Below, one piece after another: positions 8,143 through 15,844 of a stretch of DNA of 64,000 bases (its first letter is position 1; each line of letters opens with the position of its first letter). Position numbers and translations under genes: made by a program. The notes beneath the pieces are model-generated. The model made no database searches and was not told where the DNA came from. It saw nothing but the letters and a program-made list of their open reading frames with translations. The DNA is from Endosaccharibacter trunci. Its GTDB lineage: Bacteria; Pseudomonadota; Alphaproteobacteria; Acetobacterales; Acetobacteraceae. Where the stretch lies: contig JAMSKV010000003.1 of the NCBI GenBank assembly GCA_024515975.1, positions 124,001 through 188,000 of the forward strand, given 5' to 3'.

Positions 8143-9396
8143 ATGCAGCGTCGTCCAGATGCTGGTGCCGGGGTCGTTTCGACCACGATCGGCCTGTTGT
8201 TCCTGTCGATCGGTGTTTTGGCCGGAATCGTGGGTGCCCTGCTGTCCCTGATGCTGGAATGGCCGGGGCTGGCTCTTTCCGCGCCGATGATCAGAGGGGC
8301 GGCGGATGCTCATGTCCCGGTCCTGATCTTTTTCGCGGCGCTTCCTGCCACGCTGGGAGGACTGGGCGCCATCGCTGCGCCGTCTTCGGTGGGAGCGCGA
8401 GGAAGCGCCCTGCCGCGTTTGGAGTATGTCGGGCTCGTTCTTTTCGCGGCGTCGCTGCTTGCGCTTCTCGCAGCCATTTTTTCTCCCGGCGTCGCCGTGA
8501 TCGCCGTGTCCGTGAACTTGTTGGCGTTTTCAACGGTCCTGACGGGCGCTTCTCTTGTCGTCACCGTTCTTAACCGCAGCGCCTTGCCCTATCGGGCGGT
8601 TCCATTTGGCGGCTGGAGCTGGCTTATCGCCGGGGCCTTTGCGGTTTGCGCCGCGCCGGTCGCAGCCGCGTCTTTCACGATGCAGCTCTTCTCCGGCGTC
8701 ACGCCGAGGGCTGCGTGTGACACCTCCGCCTGGCCGGCTCTCGCCGTCATTCTCTGCGTCCTGCTGGGGGTGGTGACCGATCTGCTTCGTCCACGACTGA
8801 AAGGGCGTGTCATCGCCCTGCTGGCATCGTTGCTCGGCGCGGGCATGCTCGCTGTTTTCATGGGTTGGAGTGTTTCCGTGCTGGATGGGAACCGAACGAC
8901 TATGGTCGGTCCCGCCATCCATGCCTTGTTTCTTTTGATGATCGCTCCGTTCGTCGTGGCGTGGGTGCCGGGCCTCGGCGGCGTGGCCTCGATGACGCGA
9001 GAGGAGCGTCTTGCTGCGTTGTTCGCGGGCGGTATGGCCCTGTTGCTGCCCCTTGGTCTGACGCTCGAGGTGCTGGGTGTGGCCCGGCATGAGGCCATCT
9101 CTCTGGCCGTTGTGTTTGGCCTGTTCGCGGGGGTTTTCCGAGCCAAGTCGCGCGGGCCATGGCGTCTGATTGCCGTCATGCTTGTGGAGGCCCAATTCGG
9201 CCTGCTGCTCGCGGCCAGCCTCGCCGTGCTGCTTCCAGTCTCCCCGTTCCTGAAGAGCGTCGGTGCCGCCACGGCCGCCTTGTCGATCGGTGTCTTCGCC
9301 GCCGGTCTGCTGGCGGACAGTTTTGGAGCATTGCGCCGCTCGCTCGCCGCGAGCCGTCCCGCGGCCAGCAGCATGGCGGCAGGTCAGATCCCATGA
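8143..9396 (+). CDS. Degenerate cytochrome c oxidase subunit I-like membrane protein
   Basis: A 417-residue protein with about 12 hydrophobic segments and no recognisable alternative family. The N-terminus (TTIGLLFLSIGVLAGIVGAL) aligns by eye with the start of CtaD, and DAHVPVLIFFAALPATLGG (55-73) with its TAHGLIMIFFMVMPALIGG. Thus His57 corresponds to the first low-spin haem ligand. Near 316, RHEAISLAVVFGLFAGV aligns with HYVLSLGAVFAIFAGF, so His316 matches the second low-spin ligand. The CuB/Tyr motif (HPEVY) is replaced around 190-205 by a W-P-A-L segment, the HH pair of helix VII is lost, and the high-spin haem His is Ala314. AGGGAATTC precedes the ATG, and the stop overlaps ctaB (ATGA). 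Confidence 0.6.
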   Translation: MQRRPDAGAGVVSTTIGLLFLSIGVLAGIVGALLSLMLEWPGLALSAPMIRGAADAHVPVLIFFAALPATLGGLGAIAAPSSVGARGSALPRLEYVGLVLFAASLLALLAAIFSPGVAVIAVSVNLLAFSTVLTGASLVVTVLNRSALPYRAVPFGGWSWLIAGAFAVCAAPVAAASFTMQLFSGVTPRAACDTSAWPALAVILCVLLGVVTDLLRPRLKGRVIALLASLLGAGMLAVFMGWSVSVLDGNRTTMVGPAIHALFLLMIAPFVVAWVPGLGGVASMTREERLAALFAGGMALLLPLGLTLEVLGVARHEAISLAVVFGLFAGVFRAKSRGPWRLIAVMLVEAQFGLLLAASLAVLLPVSPFLKSVGAATAALSIGVFAAGLLADSFGALRRSLAASRPAASSMAAGQIP

Positions 9397-10310
9397 GCCA
9401 GACGACCCTGGGCGCATTGCCGCAGAGCGCCAGCACCGTTCGTGACTGGTTCGATCTGCTCAAGCCGCGGGTGATGACCCTGGTCGTATTCACCGGTGCG
9501 ATTGGGTTGTTTATCGCCCCTGCTCACGTGAACCCGCTGATTGGCGCCATCGTGATTCTATCCATCGCCATCGCCACCGGTGGGGCTGGGGCCATCAATA
9601 TGTGGTTCGATCGCGATATCGACGCGGTGATGCGGCGGACGGCGAGCCGTCCCGTGCCGGCTGGCCGTGTGGCGCCGGTCGATGCTCTGGCCTATGGCAT
9701 TGCGCTCAGCGTGCTGTCCGTCTGCCTCATTGGCCTCGCGACCAACTGGGTCGCCGCGGTCACGTTGGCGTTCTGCATTTTCTACTACGTCGTCATCTAC
9801 ACGATGTGGCTGAAGCGCTCGACGCCGCAGAACATCGTCATCGGCGGGGCGGCCGGAGCCTTCCCCCCGATCGTCGGTTGGGCGGCGGCGACCGGGCAGA
9901 TCGGATTGCTGCCGGTGCTGCTCTTCGCGATCGTCTTCTTCTGGACGCCGCCGCACTTCTGGTCGCTGTCGCTCTACGCCTGCAAGGATTACGGTGCGGC
10001 TGGGGTGCCGATGCTGCCGGTCGTGAAGGGTGCCCGGCATACGCGCTGGCAGATCCTGATCTACACGATCCTGCTGACCGCAGTGTCCCTGACGCCAGTC
10101 ATGATCGGATTGACCGGGCCGATCTATGCCGTCGCTGCGGCGCTTCTGGACGCCGGCTTCCTGGTCCTGGCCCTGCGCGTTCTGCGCGACAGACAGGATG
10201 CGACCGGGACCAGCCTGACTGGCGACAAGCCCGCCAAACAAGCGTTCCGCTATTCGCTGGCCTATCTCGCTGCCCTGTTCGGCGCCGTTTGCGTCGATCG
10301 GCTGTTGTGA
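9393..10310 (+). CDS. ctaB: Protohaem IX farnesyltransferase (haem O synthase)
   Basis: Integral inner-membrane prenyltransferase of the UbiA superfamily that attaches a farnesyl group to haem b, giving haem O. The 305-residue protein has the expected substrate-binding motif NMWFDRDIDAVMRRTASRP near residues 70-88 and the second Asp-rich loop near YACKDYGAAGVPML. About nine membrane spans are visible. The ATG overlaps the stop of the COX1-like gene, so the two are probably co-translated. In this organism haem O would feed a bo3-type quinol oxidase (the usual acetic-acid-bacterium oxidase) rather than an aa3 enzyme; that is inference. Confidence 0.92.
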   Translation: MSQTTLGALPQSASTVRDWFDLLKPRVMTLVVFTGAIGLFIAPAHVNPLIGAIVILSIAIATGGAGAINMWFDRDIDAVMRRTASRPVPAGRVAPVDALAYGIALSVLSVCLIGLATNWVAAVTLAFCIFYYVVIYTMWLKRSTPQNIVIGGAAGAFPPIVGWAAATGQIGLLPVLLFAIVFFWTPPHFWSLSLYACKDYGAAGVPMLPVVKGARHTRWQILIYTILLTAVSLTPVMIGLTGPIYAVAAALLDAGFLVLALRVLRDRQDATGTSLTGDKPAKQAFRYSLAYLAALFGAVCVDRLL

Positions 10311-10447
10311 TGGGAAAGCAAAAGCAGAGACCGAGCGTGCCGGTCGATCCGGTCCGCGCGAGAACCAGTCGAAGCATCGCTCTCGCGCTGGTTCTCGTCG
10401 GCTTCGCGGTGCTGCTCTACGCCATGACGGTGGTGAAGCTGCTCTGA
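10310..10447 (+). CDS. CoxF-like short membrane protein (45 residues)
   Basis: Small gene whose ATG overlaps the ctaB stop (TGATG). It has a basic, Pro-containing start (MGKQKQRPSVPVDPVRARTSRS) then one hydrophobic segment (IALALVLVGFAVLLYAMTVVKLL). In Rhodospirillales-type oxidase operons a protein of this size and pattern sits between ctaB and ctaG and is often called CoxF or cytochrome c oxidase assembly small protein. Here no ctaG follows: the next gene is the reverse Tim44-like gene, whose stop abuts this stop. Confidence 0.6.
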   Translation: MGKQKQRPSVPVDPVRARTSRSIALALVLVGFAVLLYAMTVVKLL

Positions 10448-11428
10448 TCAGCGTGCCTGCTGGATCGCCGACAGCAGCCAGCTTCCGCCACGCGCACGCA
10501 CGAACGTCCAGAGCTCAGTGACCGTCTGACGCTCGGTCGGGCTGCCATCGACGACGCGGCCGGTCAGATCCGTGGTGACGTCGATCATGGAATAGCGCAT
10601 GGCCACGGTCGCGAAGTCGCGGCCGTTTTCCGACCAGGCTTCCGACAGGTCACCATGCTCCATCCGAACGGCGCTGACCGCGTTGCGGAGGTTGCGGCTC
10701 GCCAGATCCGCAAGCTGCTCGGAAAAATAGCTGACCATTTCCGGTGTGGCGAAGCGTGAGAGCGAGCGAAGATCCTGCATGCTCCAGGCCTGCTGGATAT
10801 CAAGCAGCGCGCGCTCGAAGCTCTGATAGTCGGCATTGGTGATCTGGATGGCGCTACTGCCCCCGAACCCTCCAGTAGGGGCCCCCATCGGCGACGCCTG
10901 CACAACGTTCTGTCCGCGGCGGAAGAAACGCCGGAACAGCCAGCGACCGACGAAGAACAGGATCGCCAGCTGGATCAAGGTCCAGAAGATGTTGCCGAAT
11001 CCGGAGCGGTGCTCGCCGTAGCCGTCCGCATAGGCACCATGGTGGCCGAACAGCAGGCTGCCGATGCCGACGCCCAGCAGACCGCCTGCCAGACCGGTCG
11101 CGAACGGATGCGAGGGTCGTGCGGGCGCATAGCCGCCGCCGGCATAGGCGCCACCGCCATAGCTACCGGAATTTGGTGTCATGCTGCGGTTCATCGGTGC
11201 CGCGCCGTACGGGCTGGTGGTGGTGGCAGGCGGAGCGCTGTAGGTGCGGCTGCCGCGGCTGCCCAGCGACCCGCCAAGACCCGGCCGCGCCTCCGCTGCA
11301 CCCGGCATCAGGACGACCGGCGCCAGAACGCCGGCGGCTCCCAGCAGGGGCGGCAGAATAGCGGGCGCGCCGGACAGGAGCAGGGCCAGGGCGGCGGTGC
11401 GGCTGTGGCGAAGAACGGGTGTCGACAT
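10448..11428 (-). CDS. Tim44-like domain membrane protein
   Basis: A 326-residue protein. After the ATG at 11428, basic residues and a long hydrophobic Leu/Ala segment (about 9-43) look like a signal or first membrane span. A low-complexity Gly/Ser/Tyr/Pro region follows (to about 125), then a second span (IFWTLIQLAILFFVGRWLFRRFF). The C-terminal half (from YQSFERALLDIQQAWSMQDLRSL) is a Tim44-like domain, related to the mitochondrial motor-tether and to MlaC-type lipid-binding folds; its charged helix near 220-240 (SYFSEQLADLASR) fits. Its start lies one base after the pmbA stop. Confidence 0.75.
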   Translation of the reverse strand: MSTPVLRHSRTAALALLLSGAPAILPPLLGAAGVLAPVVLMPGAAEARPGLGGSLGSRGSRTYSAPPATTTSPYGAAPMNRSMTPNSGSYGGGAYAGGGYAPARPSHPFATGLAGGLLGVGIGSLLFGHHGAYADGYGEHRSGFGNIFWTLIQLAILFFVGRWLFRRFFRRGQNVVQASPMGAPTGGFGGSSAIQITNADYQSFERALLDIQQAWSMQDLRSLSRFATPEMVSYFSEQLADLASRNLRNAVSAVRMEHGDLSEAWSENGRDFATVAMRYSMIDVTTDLTGRVVDGSPTERQTVTELWTFVRARGGSWLLSAIQQAR

Positions 11429-11429
11429 A

Positions 11430-12767
11430 TCAGGCACCTGCGATAGTGAGCGTGTCGATGCGGATGGTCGGCGCATCGGTTCCGCGCTTGAAGACCAGAT
11501 CGTTCGCCGCCTGTAGCTCGGCGAACATCTCCATCAGATTGCCGGCAATGGTGAACTCGGCGATGGGTTCCGCAAGCGCGCCGTTGCGAATCATGTATCC
11601 GGCGGCGCCACGGCTGTAGTCGCCGGTCAGTCCGTTCACGGCGTTGCCCATCATCTCGTTCAGATAGACGCCCTCTGCGATGTCGGCGATCAGCGCCTCC
11701 GGTGTCACGGCGCCGCCGTTCAGGAACAGATTGGTTGGCGATGGCGAGGGCGGTGAGGACGGCCCGCGCCCGGCATGGCCTGTGCTGGGCTGGCCGAGCT
11801 GACGGCCGCTACGCCCGTCCAGGACCCAGCTGCGGAGTTCGCCGTTCTCCACCAGCATCAAGGGCGCAGTCGCCACACCCTCGCCGTCGAACGGCTTCGA
11901 TCGGCTGGCGCGGACCCGGGTCGGATCGTCCGTGACGTTGATGCCCGTCGGCAGGATGCGTGTTCCCATCCGCTCTTTCAGGAACGAGGTTCCACGCGCG
12001 ATGGCGGCGCCGTTGATGGCCGATGCCAGATGGCCAAGCAGGCTGTTCGAAACCCGTGGATCGAACACCACCGGCATGCGGCCCGTGCGCGGTTTGACGG
12101 GGTTCAGACGCGCGACCGCACGCGTGCCGGCGCTGCGTCCGATCATGGATGGATCGTCCAGATCGGACAGATGCACGCGCGAATCGTAGTCGTAGTCGCG
12201 CTGCATTCCGGTCCCGCTTCCGGCGAGAACGGTGGCCGATACGGAATGGCTGGTTCGGGCATAGTGGCCGGCGAAGCCGTTGGAATGGGCCAGCATGATA
12301 TCGCTGCGCCCATAGCCGGCGGAGCCGCCCTGCGAATTCGTGACGCCCGGCACTGCCAGGGCCGCCTCCTCAGCCGCGCCGGCGCGCTCGGTCAGCGCCG
12401 CCACGTCCGGCTCGGCGCCATCCACCAGATCGAGCGTGTTGGCGGTAAAGCGGCCTACAAGGCTACGGTCGCAGAGCCCGGCGAACCGATCCTCCGGCAC
12501 GACCCTCGCCATAGACACCGCCTGCTCGATCAGCCGGTTGAAGCCGGCCGGATCGGTGCTGGTGGTCGAAACGATCGCAGTTTTCGAGCCCACGAAGACA
12601 CGCAGTCCGACATCGTTGTGCTCCGAGCGCTCCAGTTCCTCGCTCTTGCCCTGGCGCACCTGCACGCCCAGCGACGTCCCGGAGACGAGAATGGCCTCCG
12701 CGGCATCCGCGCCGGCTTTGGTTGCGGCCGCGACAAGCTCCTCGATCAGGGAAAGCCGGTCGCTCAT
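11430..12767 (-). CDS. pmbA: TldD/PmbA family protein (PmbA/TldE)
   Basis: PmbA/TldE partners TldD in a protease that processes small modified peptides; PmbA itself lacks the metal motif. Start ATG 12767 (MSDRLSLIEELVAAATKAG) overlaps the M16 peptidase stop as ATGA; the frame is open further upstream but the longer form is not family-like. The 445-residue product has the family N-terminal domain with RQGKSEELERSEHNDVGLRVF near 40-60 and the C-terminal NLFLNGG...GVYLNEMMGNAVNG...GDYSRGAAGYMI. TldD was not seen in the window. It lies between the M16 and Tim44-like genes in one reverse operon. Confidence 0.88.
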   Translation of the reverse strand: MSDRLSLIEELVAAATKAGADAAEAILVSGTSLGVQVRQGKSEELERSEHNDVGLRVFVGSKTAIVSTTSTDPAGFNRLIEQAVSMARVVPEDRFAGLCDRSLVGRFTANTLDLVDGAEPDVAALTERAGAAEEAALAVPGVTNSQGGSAGYGRSDIMLAHSNGFAGHYARTSHSVSATVLAGSGTGMQRDYDYDSRVHLSDLDDPSMIGRSAGTRAVARLNPVKPRTGRMPVVFDPRVSNSLLGHLASAINGAAIARGTSFLKERMGTRILPTGINVTDDPTRVRASRSKPFDGEGVATAPLMLVENGELRSWVLDGRSGRQLGQPSTGHAGRGPSSPPSPSPTNLFLNGGAVTPEALIADIAEGVYLNEMMGNAVNGLTGDYSRGAAGYMIRNGALAEPIAEFTIAGNLMEMFAELQAANDLVFKRGTDAPTIRIDTLTIAGA

Positions 12768-14044
12768 GCTGCCAACCGTTCCGTGACGTCGGCGAGGCTG
12801 GGAATATGCGTGACCGGTCCCAGCGCGGTCAGCGTCGGCCGTCCGGCGAACATGCGGCTGGCGGCGCGACGGATATCGTCCAGCGTCACAGCCTCGATCC
12901 GGGCCACTGTCTCTGCCGTCGGGATGATGCGGCCGAAGATCTGAAGCTGCCGGGCCAGTTGCTCGCACCGGCTGCCGGTCGATTCCAGCGACATCAGCAG
13001 GCTCGATTTGAGCTGTGCCCGGGCACGATCCAGTTCCACCTGCCGCACCGCCTCCGGCCCTGAGGAGCGCTGCACCTTGCGCAGCTCTTCGAGCGTCACG
13101 GGCACCAGCTCCTTCGCCTCGTCCTCGCCGGTGCCGGCGTAGATGCCGAACAGGCCGCCATCGTTGAACGGTGAGTTGAAAGCGTAGATCGAATAGACAA
13201 GCCCGCGCTTTTCCCGGATTTCCTGGAACAGGCGGGACGACATGCCGCCACCGAGCAAGGTCGAGAGAAGCAGGACGGGATAATAGTCTGGGTCGCGATA
13301 GCCGACGGACGGAAAGCCCAGCACGACATGGACCTGTTCCAGATCCTTCTCCTCGCGGAACTCACCGCCGAGATAGCGGCCAGGATCGGTCTGCCCGACC
13401 AGTTCTGTCGGCAGGTCGCCGAAATGCGACCGAGCCAGTTCCACCACGTCCTCGTGACGCAGATTGCCCGCCGCCGCGATCACCACGTTGCCCGTAGTGT
13501 AGTGCTGCCGCATGTAGCCGGTCAGCGTGTCCCGCTTCATGTCGCGGATCAGTGCCTCGGTGCCGAGCGTGGGACGACCCATCGCCTGGTCTGGAAAGGC
13601 GGTTTCCTGAAAATGATCGAAGATGATGTCGTCCGGCGTGTCGTTCGCCTGGCCGATCTCCTGCAGGATCACGCCGCGTTCGCGCTCCAGCTCCTCCGGC
13701 ACGAAGGTGCTGTGCGTCAGGATGTCGCCGATGATGTCTGCCCCGAGGGCAAGGTCTTCCTTCAGCAGCTTGACGTAATAGGCCGTCTGCTCGCGCGCCG
13801 TGTAGGCGTTGATATGGCCGCCGACATTCTCGATCTCTTCGGCGATCTGCACGGCGCTGCGGCGCTCGGTGCCCTTGAACGCCATATGTTCGAGGAAATG
13901 CGAGACCCCGTTCTCCGAGGCGAGTTCATTGCGCGTGCCGCTGGCGACATAAGCGCCGAACGACACCGTCTCGACCCTGTCCATGCGCTCTGAAACGACG
14001 GTGAGCCCATTGGGCAGGCGTGTGGTGGCGATCGGATCGGTCAT
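12764..14044 (-). CDS. M16 family zinc peptidase (mitochondrial-processing-peptidase-like)
   Basis: A 426-residue metallopeptidase of the inverzincin type. The inverted zinc motif HFLEH is at residues 49-53, with the downstream Glu expected near 120-130 (LERERGVILQEIGQANDTPD). The start ATG 14044 gives MTDPIATTRLPNGLTVVSERM, the usual family start; the open frame continues far upstream but that is noise. Related to the beta subunit of mitochondrial processing peptidase and to bacterial PqqL. In alphaproteobacteria this gene commonly follows thrC, as here (65 bases apart). Substrates are unknown. Confidence 0.88.
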   Translation of the reverse strand: MTDPIATTRLPNGLTVVSERMDRVETVSFGAYVASGTRNELASENGVSHFLEHMAFKGTERRSAVQIAEEIENVGGHINAYTAREQTAYYVKLLKEDLALGADIIGDILTHSTFVPEELERERGVILQEIGQANDTPDDIIFDHFQETAFPDQAMGRPTLGTEALIRDMKRDTLTGYMRQHYTTGNVVIAAAGNLRHEDVVELARSHFGDLPTELVGQTDPGRYLGGEFREEKDLEQVHVVLGFPSVGYRDPDYYPVLLLSTLLGGGMSSRLFQEIREKRGLVYSIYAFNSPFNDGGLFGIYAGTGEDEAKELVPVTLEELRKVQRSSGPEAVRQVELDRARAQLKSSLLMSLESTGSRCEQLARQLQIFGRIIPTAETVARIEAVTLDDIRRAASRMFAGRPTLTALGPVTHIPSLADVTERLAA

Positions 14045-14109
14045 GCTGTTCCTGTCTGCGACCCGCTGAACCGGAAGCGGACGGGCCGTGTCTTTCGGTA
14101 TATGGGAAG

Positions 14110-15510
14110 TCAGGCGGCGTTCTTCAGCACCGAGGCGCGCACGGCGTCCTGCACCGCGTCGAGCCGGTTCGGCACCACCCGGAAGTGCTCCTCGCGTTCG
14201 AACAGGTCGGCGAGATGCGGCGGCAGGGCAGGGGACAGGCCGGTCGCGGACAGCATGGCGTCCGGGAATTTCGCCGGATGCGCGGTCGCCATGGCTACGG
14301 TCGGAATGCCGGGCAAGGCGCAGGCGCGGGCGGCGGCGATGCCGATCGCGGAATGCGGATCGGCCAGATATTGGGTCTCTCGATGCAGCCGGCGGATTTC
14401 CGCTTCCGTTGCTGGATCGTCGAGGGCTTCGCCATGAAAGAGCGTCGTCGCCTGACGCCAGCTCGCATCCGGCACCGCCATGCGGCCGGTCTGGCGGAAT
14501 CCGGTCATGATGGCGGCGCAAAGCGACGCATCCCGGTCCAGCAGCTCGAACAACAGCCGCTCGAAATTCGAGCTCACCTGGATATCCATCGACGGCGACA
14601 GGCTGGGCGTTACGGGTCGCATGCTCATGTCGTTGCCGGCCAGGAACCGCGCCAGAATATCGTTGCCGTTCGAGCCGATGGCGAGGCGGGCGACCGGCAA
14701 ACCCATGCGACGGGCAGCCCAGGCCGCGAACACGTTGCCGAAATTGCCCGTCGGCACGGCGAACGAGACCTCCCGGTCCGGCGCGCCCAGCGCCAGCGCG
14801 GCAGCAACATAATAGGGGATCTGCGCCGCCACGCGCGCCCAGTTGATCGAGTTCACGGCGCTCAACTGCATGTCGTCCCGGAACGGGGCGTCGGCGAACA
14901 TGGCCTTCACCATGTCCTGGCAGTCGTCGAACGTGCCCTCCAGAGCCAGATTGGCGATGTTGGGCGACAGGACGGTCGTCATCTGCCGGCGCTGCACGGC
15001 GCTGGTCCGTCCAAGCGGATGCAAAATCACCACCTGGAGACGCGCGCGGTCGCGGCAGGCCTCGATCGCCGCAGAGCCGGTATCGCCGGAGGTTGCGCCG
15101 ACGATGGTGACGCGCCGGTCCTGCTGCGTCAGAACATGGTCGAACAGCCGCCCGAGCAGCTGCATTGCCATGTCCTTGAAGGCGAGCGTCGGGCCGTGGA
15201 ACAGCTCCATCGCGAACAGGTCGCGATCGAGTTGGACCATCGGCACGGTGGCCGGATGGGTAAAGCCGGCATAGGCCTCCCGGCACAAGCCGAGCAGCGT
15301 GTCCTGATCGATCGACCCCGCTGTGAACGGCGCCATCACCCGCGCGGCGAGTTCCGGGTAGGAGAGGCCGCGCATGGCGCGCCAGTCGTCCGCGGAGAAT
15401 TCCGGCCAGGTTTCAGGCATGTAAAGGCCGCCATCGCCAGCCAGCCCTGCCAGCAGAACGCCGCTGAAATCGAGAGTGGGTGCCTGCCCGCGGGTCGAAA
15501 CATAACGCAT
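14110..15510 (-). CDS. thrC: Threonine synthase
   Basis: PLP enzyme converting O-phosphohomoserine to threonine, the last step of threonine synthesis. The 466-residue product starts at ATG 15510 (MRYVSTRGQAPTLDFSGVLL), the canonical start. The PLP lysine is K112 in GPTLAFKDMAMQ, the substrate motif GATSGDTGSAAIEA follows, and SFAVPTGNFGNVFAAWAARR is the phosphate-binding site. Long relative to the 350-residue Bacillus type, matching the 460-residue gammaproteobacterial and alphaproteobacterial type. First gene of the thrC-M16-pmbA-Tim44 run. LysC at 55742 supplies the upstream aspartate pathway. Confidence 0.95.
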   Translation of the reverse strand: MRYVSTRGQAPTLDFSGVLLAGLAGDGGLYMPETWPEFSADDWRAMRGLSYPELAARVMAPFTAGSIDQDTLLGLCREAYAGFTHPATVPMVQLDRDLFAMELFHGPTLAFKDMAMQLLGRLFDHVLTQQDRRVTIVGATSGDTGSAAIEACRDRARLQVVILHPLGRTSAVQRRQMTTVLSPNIANLALEGTFDDCQDMVKAMFADAPFRDDMQLSAVNSINWARVAAQIPYYVAAALALGAPDREVSFAVPTGNFGNVFAAWAARRMGLPVARLAIGSNGNDILARFLAGNDMSMRPVTPSLSPSMDIQVSSNFERLLFELLDRDASLCAAIMTGFRQTGRMAVPDASWRQATTLFHGEALDDPATEAEIRRLHRETQYLADPHSAIGIAAARACALPGIPTVAMATAHPAKFPDAMLSATGLSPALPPHLADLFEREEHFRVVPNRLDAVQDAVRASVLKNAA

Positions 15511-15727
15511 GGCGGCAGCATACGAAATTCGCTCTCCGCCGCGAAGAGCAGGCCGGCGCCGGGCGGCAATGCAGGGACCGGCGTTCCGTTGCAGCCCTGT
15601 TTCGGCCGGATATGGCGGCCGATCCGTCTGCCGTCGCTGCGTCGCGACTGACCGAAACGTGAAACAACTTCTCCGCTCGACCGGCATTCAGCAGCCAGGT
15701 CCACAATCGTATCAACGAGTATCAGTC

Positions 15728-15844
15728 ATGGCACGGGTCGTCCTGCTCACCGGCATCGTTCTCACCTTCGCTGTCGGCACCGTCGCGGCAACTGAGACCG
15801 GCATGGTCATGCCGGTCTCCACGACGCTGTCCGCGCTGAACTGA
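15728..15844 (+). CDS. Possible secreted peptide (38 residues)
   Basis: Short frame from ATG 15728 ending TGA 15844. The product begins MARVVLLTGIVLTFAVGTVA and is Thr/Val/Ala-rich, resembling a signal peptide followed by a 15-20-residue tail. The ribosome binding site is weak (CGAG about 7-8 bases upstream). Its stop abuts the stop of the convergent carboxypeptidase gene. It occupies the divergent region upstream of thrC. It may be chance; no family is recognised. Confidence 0.3.
   Translation: MARVVLLTGIVLTFAVGTVAATETGMVMPVSTTLSALN

Noticed and set aside
14020-15651. A 543-codon forward frame opposite thrC
   Set aside because: Arg/His/Gln-rich translation, no motif; thrC is certain.
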